Below the pieces are notes generated by a model. That model ran no database searches and was not told the DNA's origin. It saw only the letters and a program-made list of their open reading frames with translations. DNA of 64,000 bases, taken from contig JAJDCQ010000173.1 of assembly GCA_029260755.1 (NCBI GenBank), forward strand, positions 57,836 through 121,835. Direction: 5' to 3'. This document shows, piece by piece, positions 16,192 through 25,314 of this stretch (its first letter is position 1; each line of letters starts with the position of its first letter). The position numbers were made by a program, and so were the translations under genes. This DNA is from Planctomycetota bacterium (GTDB lineage: Bacteria > Planctomycetota > J058 > JAJDCQ01).

Positions 16192-16278
16192 CTAGCCCGG
16201 ATAATTCATGAGTGGCGAGCGAAGTCGTCGACGAGTGCGAACGTGGTCGGTCACCACTCATGAATTGATCCGGGCTAG
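16192..16278. repeat. 87-base near-perfect terminal inverted repeat (family C)
   Basis: Left arm 16192-16215 (CTAGCCCGGATAATTCATGA, then GTGG) and right arm 16254-16278 are inverted copies, identical except for one inserted base in the right arm; the loop is 38 bases. The right arm contains the TAG stop of the minus-strand foldase gene (16275-16277). The AT-rich arm core is unusual for this DNA. It could be a short MITE-like insertion or a bidirectional terminator between convergent genes. Confidence 0.65.
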
Positions 16279-18194
16279 CGTCCGCCGGCGCCACCGGCGG
16301 CGGGCTTGCGGGTCCCGCCGGGCGGCGGCGGGGCCTCCTTCGGCCGGCTCGGCGTGAGGGTGAGGCGCTTCGCAATCACGATCCGCGCCCTGGCCCGGAG
16401 GTTCGCGATCACCTTGAGGATCTCCGAGCGGGTCGGAGGCTCTCCGGTGAGCTTGGCGAGGAGCCCGTCGCGGGCGATCTCGAACGGGGTGTCGGTCGCC
16501 TTCACGAGCTCGACGATGTGGAAGCCGTCGCGGCTCCGGACGAGGGTCGGAGGTCCGCCGACCTCGAGCGCGTCGATGGCCACGACGAAGTCCTCGCCGT
16601 GGCGCTTCAGGTCGACCTCGGTGAGGAGGCCCTTCGAGGCGCGGGCTGCCGGATCCTCGTTCGCGGTCGCGGCGAGCTCGGCGAACCGCTTCGGCGAGGT
16701 CTTCGCCTCGGCGAGCAGCTCCTGCGCGCGCTTCTCGGCGAGCGCCTCGATCGTCCCGGCGAGCTTGCGCGCCTTCACGCTCCGGTAGTCGGTCGCGACG
16801 AGGATGTGGCCGATCGTCTTGCGGTCACGGTCGGGGTGCCGCGTCCGGGCCGTCGGCTGCACGACGAGGACGTTGCTGCCGACGAGGACCGGATCGGACG
16901 CCTCGCCGATCGCCGTGGTCGCGAGCGGGCCGCGGAGCGCCTCGGGCGCCGCGCTCAGCCACGCGTCCTCGATCTCGGCGAACCCATCGCCGCCCTCTCC
17001 GTCCGCGTCGGCGGCGCGGGCGGCGGCCGGCGTCCAGGGCGTCCCTCCGCGGACGACATCGAGGAACTCTCCCGCCCGTTCGAGAGCGGCCTCCTTCGCG
17101 GCCGCGAGCATCTTCGCGGCGCGGCTGCCCGACTCGCCGTGGGCGTGTGGGTCGACGAGCACGCCGAGAGCGAACCGCATCACGCGGTAAGAGACGGCCT
17201 GCTCCTCCGCGATGCCGGGACACAGGATGACGTGCACTCCGTGGGGCGAGACGACGAGCTCGTCGGCGACCACGCCCTCGGCGAGCGCCTCGGCGACCCG
17301 ATCGAAGTCGGGGCCGAAGCGACCGTGCGACGCGGCACCGACGATACCCGAGGCCAGGCCGGGAGGGCCGTCGGGGAATCGTGACGCGACGACCGCGAGC
17401 GTCTCCCCGCCGACGAGGGCGGCGCGCGCGTCGGCGGCCAGCCGCTTCGCGTCGGCGAGGTTGGCCTCGCGGTCGGCCTTCCACTGATCCGCGTCGTAGA
17501 GGCTCGAGAGGCCGGGAGTGGTCGAGACGAGCAGGCTCCGAACCGTGCGGCGCCGCCCTCCGGGGCCGTAGGCCTCCTCCCAGGCGCGGCGGAGGTCCTC
17601 CTCGCTCGGCCGGCGGAGCGCCGCGACGACTGCCCGCTGGAGCACCCGCTCCCTCGCCGGGACGCGGAAGCTCTCCTTCCACTCGGCCTCGGTCCGGCCG
17701 GTGTTGCGGAGGTAGGCCTGGAGGTTGTGGCGCTTCCCGTGGAACCGACCGCTCACGACGGTGCCGGCGATCGCGCCCATCTCGCGCTCGAGCTCCGCCG
17801 GGTCGACCTCGACCTCGAGGCGGTCGGCCTCTCGCTCGAGCAGGCGCAGGTCGATCAGGCGCTCGACCGCCGACTCGGCCATCTCGTCGGCGATGAGGCC
17901 GAGGGCGTCGGCTCGCGTGATCTCGACGCCATCGACCGACGCCAGGGTGTCTCCAGGAAGGGCTGCGCGGGCGACCTCGCCCGGCTTGATCATCCCGGTC
18001 GGATCGAACTCGGCGCCGCCCGGGAAGCCGACCGGCCGGAGCGGCTTGGTCAGTCCCTTGATCCGGTAGTCGACGGGCTTGGGCGGCAGCTTCGGCGGCG
18101 GTGGGCGGAGCCCGTACACGCCGAGGACGACTCCGCTCGCGCCGCTCGCCACCGCGGTGGCGATCAGGAGCGCGGCGAGCCGTCCTCGGGTCAC
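16275..18194 (-). CDS. Exported SurA/PpiC-type peptidyl-prolyl isomerase-like foldase
   Basis: This 639-residue protein begins at GTG 18194 with a signal peptide or anchor (RLAALLIATAVASGASGVVLG). Residues ~75-200 are SurA_N-like helices. Two parvulin-like regions follow: a divergent one at ~215-335 (RRRTVRSLLVST through SPHGVHVILC) and a second at ~470-590 (TIGHILVATDYRS, FAELAATANEDPAARASKG, RSRDGFHIVELV). The last 30 residues are Pro/Gly/Ala-rich. It should assist folding of envelope proteins, and it is the third gene after a FadL-like porin and a giant lipoprotein (31 bases downstream of the latter), a fitting context. The stop codon lies within an inverted-repeat arm. Confidence 0.82.
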   Translation of the reverse strand: MTRGRLAALLIATAVASGASGVVLGVYGLRPPPPKLPPKPVDYRIKGLTKPLRPVGFPGGAEFDPTGMIKPGEVARAALPGDTLASVDGVEITRADALGLIADEMAESAVERLIDLRLLEREADRLEVEVDPAELEREMGAIAGTVVSGRFHGKRHNLQAYLRNTGRTEAEWKESFRVPARERVLQRAVVAALRRPSEEDLRRAWEEAYGPGGRRRTVRSLLVSTTPGLSSLYDADQWKADREANLADAKRLAADARAALVGGETLAVVASRFPDGPPGLASGIVGAASHGRFGPDFDRVAEALAEGVVADELVVSPHGVHVILCPGIAEEQAVSYRVMRFALGVLVDPHAHGESGSRAAKMLAAAKEAALERAGEFLDVVRGGTPWTPAAARAADADGEGGDGFAEIEDAWLSAAPEALRGPLATTAIGEASDPVLVGSNVLVVQPTARTRHPDRDRKTIGHILVATDYRSVKARKLAGTIEALAEKRAQELLAEAKTSPKRFAELAATANEDPAARASKGLLTEVDLKRHGEDFVVAIDALEVGGPPTLVRSRDGFHIVELVKATDTPFEIARDGLLAKLTGEPPTRSEILKVIANLRARARIVIAKRLTLTPSRPKEAPPPPGGTRKPAAGGAGGR

Positions 18195-18225
18195 GACGAT
18201 CGGGCTCGGGAGGGCCGGACTCGCT

Positions 18226-21200
18226 CTAGTTGAGCGAGTCGAAGTCCCCGTCGTTGTTCAGGTCGATGAAGATCGGGTTGCTGAACCCAAACGGGATCTG
18301 ACCCGGATAGATGTCGTTGTAGATGCCGTCGTCGGTATCGCCCGTCGTGTCGGGCGGGGCCACGACGACCTGGCTCAAGGTGTCGAAGACGCCAGCGATC
18401 TCCGCGCGGCCGTCGCCGTCGAAGTCGAGGATGCTCCCGGTCGAGCCGAGGGCGGGATCGCCGAGAGGACCGAAGAACCCGTTCGCCGAGACGTTGCTGC
18501 TCGCCTCGACGATGATCCACGCGTCGACGCCGGCCGGAAGGCCGTTGCCGGCGCCGAGGAAGTTGTTGAAGTCGATCGTGAGCGGGTTCGCCGCGTTCCG
18601 CAGGTAGCGGATCGTGTCGTTCGGGTCGTTGCTGAACGGGTCGGCCGGCGTCGCGACGTCGGGGACATCGGGGAAGACGAACGCGCCGTCCGTCGCGTCG
18701 ATTGGATCGGGCGCGACGCCGTTGGCCGAGGCGTCGACGCCCGGCTGGCCGCCGCCGTTGCAGATGATCCGGATGTTGTCGATCGGGACCCACGGAGCGG
18801 CCCGGACGGCGATGAAGAGATCGACGATCCCGTCGCCGTCATCCTGGACGAAGTCGCCGAGCGTGCCGTCGGCGACGCCGTCCTGGTTGACGTCGACCTC
18901 GACGATGATCATCGGGCCCGACGTGCCGAACACCTCGCCGTTGAACGCGTCGTTGCCGTTCACCACGCCGCCGTCCTTGACCTCCTGGAGGAGGGCGGCG
19001 TTCATGTCGTTGACGTCGAGGGTCGAGAGGTCGACCACGTTGCTCCGGAAGTAGGTCCGGGGCACGCCGATCGCCTCGGACTGCGCAACGCCGTCGCCAT
19101 CCTGGACCGAGTGGCTGTCCGAGGTCGCCGTCGCGGTGCGCGGGAAGTTCGCGTTCAGGAGCTGGAACCAGTCGCCCCGGATCGTCTGCATCTCCGACAG
19201 GAGCGACGTGATCCCGAGGACACCGGTCGGGTCACGACCGAGGTCCTCGGTCGGGTCGGTCTGGGCGCCGTTGAAGAGCTCGATGACGTCGAAGTCCAGG
19301 TTGGTCGTGCCGAGGGGGCTCCCGCTCAGCGCGATGTTGTTGATCAAGCCGATGTCCACGACGGTCAGCGGGGCGCTCAGGAGGTCGAAGCCCGGCGCCT
19401 GGCTGGCCGCCGGGTTCGTGCCCTGACCGATGTTGACCGCGCCGCCGGTCGCCAGCGCCAGGTCGAGGATGAGCGTCTCGAACGTGTTCTGGGCCCGGCC
19501 CAGGAGCGAGGCGGAGATCGGGTCGGTCGCCGCCCGCGCGTGGTTGAGCTGGATGATCGGCGTCAGGAGGTCGGCCTGGACGAAGACGTCGTTCCGGATC
19601 GTGTCGAAGAGGACGCCCGGGCTGCGGAACTCGTCCTGGACGGCGCCGCGCTTCCGCTGGTCCGCCTGGAACGACATCGGCCACGCGTTGAAGTGGCCGA
19701 TGCCGAGGGGGTAGAGCGGCGTCCCGTCGATGTTGTTCGGGAAGACGAAGCCGGTCGACTCCTCGCCGATGAAGCTCGTGATCTGCCCCTGGACGTTGAC
19801 GCGGTTCTGGAGCTGCACGTCGAGGGCGGCGATCGTCGGGCCGTAGTCGCTGATGACGTCGTGGTCGGTCGAGATCATGACCTCGAGGCCGTTGGCGAGG
19901 GCGCTGACGACCCGGTCCTTCAGCGGCACCTGGCTGTCGAAGCTGCGACCGCTGTGGATGTGGGTGTCGACCGACAGGAAGCCGTCGGTCAGGGTCGCCC
20001 CGTTGACGTCGAGGACCCGCTCGATGATGAGGTCGACGTCGGTGACCTGGTTGGCGTTCACATTGACGTTCTGGGCGATCGCCGCGGTGAACTCGATCCC
20101 GCGGGTCGCGATCACGTCGTAGGTGCCGTCCGGCAGGGTCACCCGACCCTCGCCGTCGGCGTCGAGGACGATGTTGCCGACGCCGGCCGCCCGCTGGAGG
20201 ACGCCGAAGTTCGGGCTCGGGGTGCCGCCCTGGCCGACGAAGGTCAGCTTGACCGGTGTGTCCGCCAGGTTGCCGCCGCCGAGGTCCTCGTCGACGTCGA
20301 ACGCGATCGTGCCGACCGCGTCCAGGTTGACCGAGACGTTCGTCTGGATGTTCTTGCGGATGGTGAAGTCGACGGTGTCGAAGTTGTTGTTCGTCGGCTG
20401 AACGTCGGTGACCTCGGCGCGGTAGTCGCCGTCGGGCAGGACGGCCCGGAACGAGCCGGTCGAGTCGGTCACTGTCTCGCAGAAGACGTGCTCGACGCCG
20501 GTGTCGACCGTGCCGCCGGCCGCGGCCGGGAAGTTCGCGAAGAACGCCTCGGTGTTGACGAGGTTGCCGTCGAGGAACTCCTGGATGTTGACGCCGTCGA
20601 AGAAGACGCCGGGGTCCTCCTGGATGATCACGACGCGCGCGCCGGGGCGCGGTGGGTTGGTCGCCCCGACGACCGTGCCGAAGTCGACGATCGAGTTCGG
20701 GAAGACGACGTCGGCCTGGCCGTCGCCGTCCTGGTCGACGTCCCGGACGAACTGGATGCCCATCCGGATGACGGCCTCGTCGATCGCGCTGCCGACGTCG
20801 CCGCGACGCCCGACCGCGAGCTGGCGCTTGTGCCCCTGGAGCGCGCCGGGGCCGGCCGCTCCGGCGGGGATGAACGCGTCGCCGTTGACGCCCGCGGCGA
20901 TCGCGACCGTGTCGCCGCCGCCGGCGAGCTCGACGACCTGCCCGATGAGCTGGTCGAAGAGGGCGTAGCTGACGGCGGGCTCGTCGTTCCCGCTCAGCGC
21001 GACGAACGGCGTCAGGAACTGGAGCTGCGCGTCGGCCACATCGCCGGTCGCGCCGACGATCTGGGCGTTGAGAGCGTCGATCCCGCCGAGCCCGGCCGGC
21101 GGGCTGAACTTGTCGTTGTTGCCGCCGGTGATGATCGCGTCGACGACGAGCTGGATGAAGAGGTCCTGGTCGCCCGGGTTGAAGACGCTCGTCGTGCTGT

Positions 21201-21930
21201 CGATGAAGCGATCCTCCAGGGCGAGGGAGTAGTCCGTCCGGATGACGATGGGCAGGCCGGTGCCGGCGTTGACGAGAACCGGCTCGTTGAGCAGGTCGTC
21301 GCCGAAGTCGATGTCGGCGCCGAAGTTGATCTGCTGAAAGTTGCCCTGGACGCCCGTGTCGACCGCGCCGCCGGTCGGGATGCCGCCGCCCTGGTTGAAG
21401 TTGTTGCCCGCGTCGGTCGACAGAATCACGCCGGTCGCGCGGATGACCGAACGGTCGGCCTGCTTGCGGACGATCTCGATCTGGGTGTAACGGGCGACGA
21501 GGAAGAACGGGCTGATGATCGCATCGTCGTTCGGGTCGAGGGGGTCGCCGATGTCGATCCCGAGGAACCCGTGGATGTTCTGGTTGAGCTGGTCGTCGTC
21601 GAGAGCGGGGAAGCTCGCGAGGTCGATGATGAACCCGCCCGACTGACCAGCGGTGCTCTGGATCGGGTCCGCGTCGCCGGTCGTCGGATCCTGATCGACG
21701 TTGTCGATGATGACGGTGACCTGACCGTTCGAGATGAAGAAGTCCCCGACACCACCGACGGCGTCGGGACCGTCGGGCAGAACCCGGTCGGCGTTGTCGA
21801 CCGTCACCTGGCCCACCTGGACCAGGAAGAAGTCGTTGTTCTCGCCGCCGGAGTCACAGCCGCCGGCGCCGATCAGCGCGACGAGGGCCGTGATTCCTAC
21901 GATCGTCCGGAAGCTCTGAGCTGCGCGCAT
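18226..21930 (-). CDS. Giant CehA/McbA-like PHP-type metallohydrolase lipoprotein
   Basis: This 1234-residue protein starts at ATG 21930, chosen because GGAGGAAG lies just upstream (a GTG five codons earlier would bury it). Residues 1-26 are a lipoprotein signal ending ALIGAGGC. Residues ~35-530 are beta-rich, with Asn/Asp-rich segments and a carboxypeptidase-regulatory-like region around 500-640. The PHP-type hydrolase core shows VDTHIHSGRSFDSQ, ISTDHDVISDYG, SFIGEEST, NHARAATDP and ATSDSHSVQDGD, the expected metal ligands. The C-terminus has calcium-loop-like DVNQDGVADG and DLNNDGDFDS repeats. Composition is acidic and Asn-rich, unlike neighbours. It probably acts at the cell surface as a phosphoesterase or carboxylesterase; substrate unknown. 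Confidence 0.8.
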   Translation of the reverse strand: MRAAQSFRTIVGITALVALIGAGGCDSGGENNDFFLVQVGQVTVDNADRVLPDGPDAVGGVGDFFISNGQVTVIIDNVDQDPTTGDADPIQSTAGQSGGFIIDLASFPALDDDQLNQNIHGFLGIDIGDPLDPNDDAIISPFFLVARYTQIEIVRKQADRSVIRATGVILSTDAGNNFNQGGGIPTGGAVDTGVQGNFQQINFGADIDFGDDLLNEPVLVNAGTGLPIVIRTDYSLALEDRFIDSTTSVFNPGDQDLFIQLVVDAIITGGNNDKFSPPAGLGGIDALNAQIVGATGDVADAQLQFLTPFVALSGNDEPAVSYALFDQLIGQVVELAGGGDTVAIAAGVNGDAFIPAGAAGPGALQGHKRQLAVGRRGDVGSAIDEAVIRMGIQFVRDVDQDGDGQADVVFPNSIVDFGTVVGATNPPRPGARVVIIQEDPGVFFDGVNIQEFLDGNLVNTEAFFANFPAAAGGTVDTGVEHVFCETVTDSTGSFRAVLPDGDYRAEVTDVQPTNNNFDTVDFTIRKNIQTNVSVNLDAVGTIAFDVDEDLGGGNLADTPVKLTFVGQGGTPSPNFGVLQRAAGVGNIVLDADGEGRVTLPDGTYDVIATRGIEFTAAIAQNVNVNANQVTDVDLIIERVLDVNGATLTDGFLSVDTHIHSGRSFDSQVPLKDRVVSALANGLEVMISTDHDVISDYGPTIAALDVQLQNRVNVQGQITSFIGEESTGFVFPNNIDGTPLYPLGIGHFNAWPMSFQADQRKRGAVQDEFRSPGVLFDTIRNDVFVQADLLTPIIQLNHARAATDPISASLLGRAQNTFETLILDLALATGGAVNIGQGTNPAASQAPGFDLLSAPLTVVDIGLINNIALSGSPLGTTNLDFDVIELFNGAQTDPTEDLGRDPTGVLGITSLLSEMQTIRGDWFQLLNANFPRTATATSDSHSVQDGDGVAQSEAIGVPRTYFRSNVVDLSTLDVNDMNAALLQEVKDGGVVNGNDAFNGEVFGTSGPMIIVEVDVNQDGVADGTLGDFVQDDGDGIVDLFIAVRAAPWVPIDNIRIICNGGGQPGVDASANGVAPDPIDATDGAFVFPDVPDVATPADPFSNDPNDTIRYLRNAANPLTIDFNNFLGAGNGLPAGVDAWIIVEASSNVSANGFFGPLGDPALGSTGSILDFDGDGRAEIAGVFDTLSQVVVAPPDTTGDTDDGIYNDIYPGQIPFGFSNPIFIDLNNDGDFDSLN

Positions 21931-22029
21931 CCGTTCTTCCTCCACCTGAGCCCGTCTGGGCCGCGTCCCGCGTTGGCGGGGGTCGTGTGTCTCGGTGTGT
22001 GTGTGTCCGTTCCGCCCGTGTCGTCGCCT

Positions 22030-23337
22030 TTAGAGGTCGAGCCGGAGCCCGACGCCGAACAGGTCGGCGCCGCTCCGGTAGTTGCCGTTCGCGGTGCCGC
22101 CGTCCTCGAGGCCCTCGACGTTGCGCTTGCGGCGGTTGTGGATCCACACGTGCATGTAGCTGAACTCGATCGTGCTCGGGCCGAACCGCAGGTCGAAGCC
22201 GACGCTCGCGACGTGGCGGTCGTTGCCGGGCAGGAGCGCGGTGACCGTCTCGCTCGGGATCGGGGACTGATCGTAGACGTAGCCACCGCGGACGTAGAGC
22301 CAGTCGAAGACCTTCCACTCGATCCCGGTGCGGAGGGCCAGGGAGTCCTTCCAGTTCTCTTCGAGGACGATGTCGCCGACGGTCGCGTCGTCGACGTTGA
22401 TCACGACCTTGTCGAAGACGCTCCAGCCGGTCCACTGCACGTCGACCTCGACGGTGACCGGACCGATGTCCTGAGCGATGCCGACCTGGAGGACCGGCGG
22501 CAGCTCGGCGTCGAGGTCCGCGTCCGCGCCGTCGGTCAGGCCGATGCCGTCGCCGAGGACCTGGAAGCGCCCCTCGATCGCGAGGTCGTCGATCACGCTC
22601 TTGTAGCTGATCCCGAAGCGCGTGCCCGTCTTGTTGATGCTGACGAGGCCGCCGAGGACGTAGCCGAACTGCGGCTTCTCGAGGTGACCCTTGATCCGGA
22701 CGGTCGCGTCCTCGAGACCGAGGAAGTCCTGGTTGAAGTTCCGCTGGAGCTTGATGTAGCTGAACTGCGTCGGCACCGCGATCTGGACGCCGGCCGCGAG
22801 GCCGATGTCGACCGCCTCCCCGCCGAGCGGAATCCGCGTCGCCGCGTGGACGTTCCACATGTCGACCGCGAGCTCGGCGTTCGTGTTCTGATACCGACCA
22901 CTCCAGAGATCCGGCCACCGAAGGGCGAGACCCCACTGGTGGGTATTGGAGAGGCCGACGTAGAAGTTCTCGTGGAGGTCGAGGCTGCCGTAGGTCTGCG
23001 GGACGAGGATGGCCGCATACTCGGCCTCGGCCGGCTGGAAGCCGGGGTCGGGGTCGTACGCGGTCGTCGGCACGATGAGCTGCGCCTGGATCGACCCGTG
23101 CATGCCGAGGGCGCCTTCCTTCTCGCCGAAGAACTTGTTGTGCCGCTGAAACGCGATGCCGGCGATGTTGTAGAAGCCGGCGGCGGGATCGAACGGGCTG
23201 GCGACGACGGCGCCGCCCATACCAGTCGCGCGGACACCCTGCTCGTAGATCAGGAACCCTGCCGCATGGGCGGGGCGCGCGGTGGTGAGCAGCAGCAGCA
23301 GCGCACCGATGGTGACGACGAGCGACTTCTTCAGCAC
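22030..23337 (-). CDS. FadL/OmpP1/TodX-family outer-membrane transporter
   Basis: This is 435 residues from GTG 23337, chosen because a clean signal peptide follows (LKKSLVVTIGALLLLLTTARPAHA) and the mature protein begins AGFLIYEQGVRATGMGGAVV, the hatch-forming N-terminus of FadL. The family NPAAxxF-like motif is SPFDPAAGFYNIAGIAF. Alternating beta-strands continue to the C-terminus, which ends in a hydrophobic residue pattern (GVGLRLDL) typical of outer-membrane barrels. It should import long-chain fatty acids or other hydrophobic compounds. A promoter is predicted at 23554-23581, and the giant lipoprotein and foldase genes follow on the same strand. This implies a diderm cell. Confidence 0.92.
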   Translation of the reverse strand: MLKKSLVVTIGALLLLLTTARPAHAAGFLIYEQGVRATGMGGAVVASPFDPAAGFYNIAGIAFQRHNKFFGEKEGALGMHGSIQAQLIVPTTAYDPDPGFQPAEAEYAAILVPQTYGSLDLHENFYVGLSNTHQWGLALRWPDLWSGRYQNTNAELAVDMWNVHAATRIPLGGEAVDIGLAAGVQIAVPTQFSYIKLQRNFNQDFLGLEDATVRIKGHLEKPQFGYVLGGLVSINKTGTRFGISYKSVIDDLAIEGRFQVLGDGIGLTDGADADLDAELPPVLQVGIAQDIGPVTVEVDVQWTGWSVFDKVVINVDDATVGDIVLEENWKDSLALRTGIEWKVFDWLYVRGGYVYDQSPIPSETVTALLPGNDRHVASVGFDLRFGPSTIEFSYMHVWIHNRRKRNVEGLEDGGTANGNYRSGADLFGVGLRLDL

Positions 23338-23553
23338 GGCCGTTTCCCCCGTTCGAAGTCCGACGTCACGATCGAGAATGGGGAGGGAGCGCTCGCGAGC
23401 CGGCGCCCGGCGCCGGTCGAGGGGGCCCCTCGAAAGACTCGACCTCGACGAAGACCGCCGAGACCTTCCCCTGAGTCCCGGCATGGCAGATTCGCGGCGA
23501 CGAGCGGCTCTCGACAGGCGACGAGGGCCTTACCCGGCCACGAGTTGGGGGGG

Positions 23554-23581
23554 ATTGTAGCACTCCCCAACATTGAAGCAA
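23554..23581 (-). promoter_or_regulatory. Candidate promoter of the fadL-like operon
   Basis: On the minus strand TTGCTT (23581-23576) is followed after 16 bases by TACAAT (23559-23554), a five-of-six -10 box. It sits in a distinctly AT-rich island (23555-23600) about 215 bases upstream of the GTG at 23337. No gene is seen between 23338 and 23986; that stretch holds this promoter and the family A repeat. Confidence 0.5.
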
Positions 23582-23739
23582 GAAGATTGGATGCGCCGCC
23601 CAAAGAAGATCGACCGATCCGCCTGAAGGCCCGTCGCGCGGCCCTTCGGCGCCGTTCGAGAGTCCGCCGCACCGTGGGACGATCGGCCGTCCGCCGCGTG
23701 ACGAGGCATGGGGAATTCCCCCACGCATGGACGGCTCGC

Positions 23740-23989
23740 TAGGCCCGAGCATGGGCCATCAACTTCGCTCAGACACGGAGAAGCGACTGAGGGCGCCGTA
23801 TCCCGGCTCGCGCGAGCCGACCGGCTCGCTCCCTCTCGGTCTCGGTCACGCGAGGCGACGGGAGCCAAGAGAAGGAGCGCCGGGTCGGTCCGCGACGGGG
23901 CATCATCCGAAGCTGCTCCGTGCCTCCGTGCCTCCGTGGTGACATCTCTTCATCGACCTGAGCGAAGCTGATATGCCCTGCCCGAGTTA
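23740..23989. repeat. Intergenic inverted-repeat element, family A copy 2
   Basis: The left end (GGCCCGAGCATGGGCCATCA, from 23742) and the right end read on the other strand (CTCGGGCAGGGCATATCAGC) are inverted relatives, as are the CTTCGCTCAG blocks beside them. The core is nearly the same as copy 1 (8060-8345). The left iterated arm is reduced to one ACACGGAG unit while the right arm keeps three CTCCGTGn units near 23915-23940. The right end overlaps the TAA stop of the PhoD-like gene. Confidence 0.7.
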
Positions 23990-25270
23990 GTAGACCTTCT
24001 TGGCGTCGCCGGGCGTCGGGGGCTTCGGCGCATCGCCGGTCGTCAGCTCCGAGAGCCGGATCGTGCGGTCGGTCGGCATCTTGCCGTCCTCGTTGATGAT
24101 CCGGACGCGCAGGCTCGGATCCGCGGCCGTCGTGTCGAACGTGAGCATCGCGAAGCCGCGGCTGAACCCGTTGCCGATCCCGCTGCTGATCACCTCGTAG
24201 AGCGGGTAGCCGCCGGTGAGGTCGGGCGCGTGGCGGACGACGGCGCAACGATGGATGTCGCCGGATAGATAGATGACTCCATCAATGTCGTTGCCCATGA
24301 TCGCCGCCATCAGGCGTCGCCGGGCGAACGTGTAGCCGCGCCAGCCGTCGTGCTTGTTGCTGTTGAACGTGCTGCCCGAGGCGAGCACCTTGAACCTCGC
24401 CTTGCTCTGCTTCAGGCGATCGATCAGCCACCGGAACTGCTCGTCGCCGAGCATCCGCTTGGCGTCGTCGTCGGGCGCCTTGTTCGGCGAGCGGTGGTAG
24501 CGCCCGTCGAGCATGAAGAAGTCGACGTCCGCCCACGAGAACTCGTAGAACGCGCCGGGGATCTCGTCGGTGCCGCGCCCCGGGTTCGCCCACAGGTGCC
24601 CGAACGTCTCGAGCGACCGCTCCTTGCCGGGCTGGGTTCCGTCGGAGTCGTTCCAGCCGTAGTCGTGGTCGTCCCACATGGTCATCGTCGGGACGTTGCG
24701 GATGATCTCGGCGAACTCGGGCACCTTGCGCTGGATCCGGTGCGCGAACCACTGGCGCTCGGGATCGGTCGTGTTCGCGTAGACGACGTCGCCGAGCAGC
24801 AGGTGGAACGAAGGCTTTTCGGCGAGCATCCGCAGGTAGCTCGGCTGGCGCGGGTGCCGGCGCGCGTGGGTGCACGAGCTCGTGCCGATCGTGAAGACGG
24901 CCGGCTTGCCCGGGGGCGGCGCGGTCCGGAAGCGACCGCCGGCGTTCTCGCCGGCCGGGGCTCCGCCGCGGAGGATCGCGTAGGCGTACGCGGTGTCGGG
25001 CGTCAGATCGGCGATGGTCGCCTTCGCCGCCCAGCGCTCCTCCTCGCGCGCGGTCATCGCCACGACGCGCGCGGCCGACTGGTCGCCCTCGGGCCACACC
25101 CGGACCGCGAGGTCCGGGCTCGGACCGGCGTGGGCCCAGATCCACGCCTCGGTCGGGCCGACCCAGCCGACCATCGGGCCGAGGAGCTCCTCGTCGGAGC
25201 GGGCGGCGGCGGCCGTGACGAGCAGGAGCACGAGGGCGACGGCGATCGCCGCGAGCGAGTGGCGCCTCAT
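23987..25270 (-). CDS. PhoD-family alkaline phosphatase/phosphodiesterase
   Basis: This 427-residue protein has a signal peptide (LAAIAVALVLLLVTAAAARS) after an ATG with GGAGG upstream. Residues ~30-115 form an N-terminal fibronectin-like domain. The metallophosphatase part carries TIGTSSCTH, LLLGDVVYAN, MWDDHDYGWNDSD and YLSGDIHRCAV, which supply the metal and catalytic residues of the PhoD group. It would release phosphate from phosphodiesters or monoesters outside the cytoplasm. The protein ends AKKVY, and the family A repeat begins exactly at its stop codon. The acyltransferase gene lies 44 bases upstream on the same strand, so co-transcription is possible but functional linkage is unclear. 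Confidence 0.9.
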   Translation of the reverse strand: MRRHSLAAIAVALVLLLVTAAAARSDEELLGPMVGWVGPTEAWIWAHAGPSPDLAVRVWPEGDQSAARVVAMTAREEERWAAKATIADLTPDTAYAYAILRGGAPAGENAGGRFRTAPPPGKPAVFTIGTSSCTHARRHPRQPSYLRMLAEKPSFHLLLGDVVYANTTDPERQWFAHRIQRKVPEFAEIIRNVPTMTMWDDHDYGWNDSDGTQPGKERSLETFGHLWANPGRGTDEIPGAFYEFSWADVDFFMLDGRYHRSPNKAPDDDAKRMLGDEQFRWLIDRLKQSKARFKVLASGSTFNSNKHDGWRGYTFARRRLMAAIMGNDIDGVIYLSGDIHRCAVVRHAPDLTGGYPLYEVISSGIGNGFSRGFAMLTFDTTAADPSLRVRIINEDGKMPTDRTIRLSELTTGDAPKPPTPGDAKKVY

Positions 25271-25314
25271 CGGGCAGGCCTCCTTCGGCGGGCGTTGGAC
25301 GAGTCCCCGCCGTG

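Noticed and set aside
21985..22012. GT-rich stretch (GTGTCTCGGTGTGTGTGTGT)
   Set aside because: It is a short simple repeat between the FadL and lipoprotein genes; too short to support a regulatory claim.
23700..23725. Palindrome TGGGGAATTCCCCCA as an operator
   Set aside because: It is a single imperfect palindrome in an otherwise repeat-filled gap with no second copy and no clear position relative to a promoter.
18079..23742. 1887-codon open frame on the plus strand
   Set aside because: It is antisense to the foldase, PHP lipoprotein and FadL genes, all of which have signals and motifs. Its translation is low-complexity Asp/Glu/Arg/Val sequence typical of the reverse reading of GC-rich genes.
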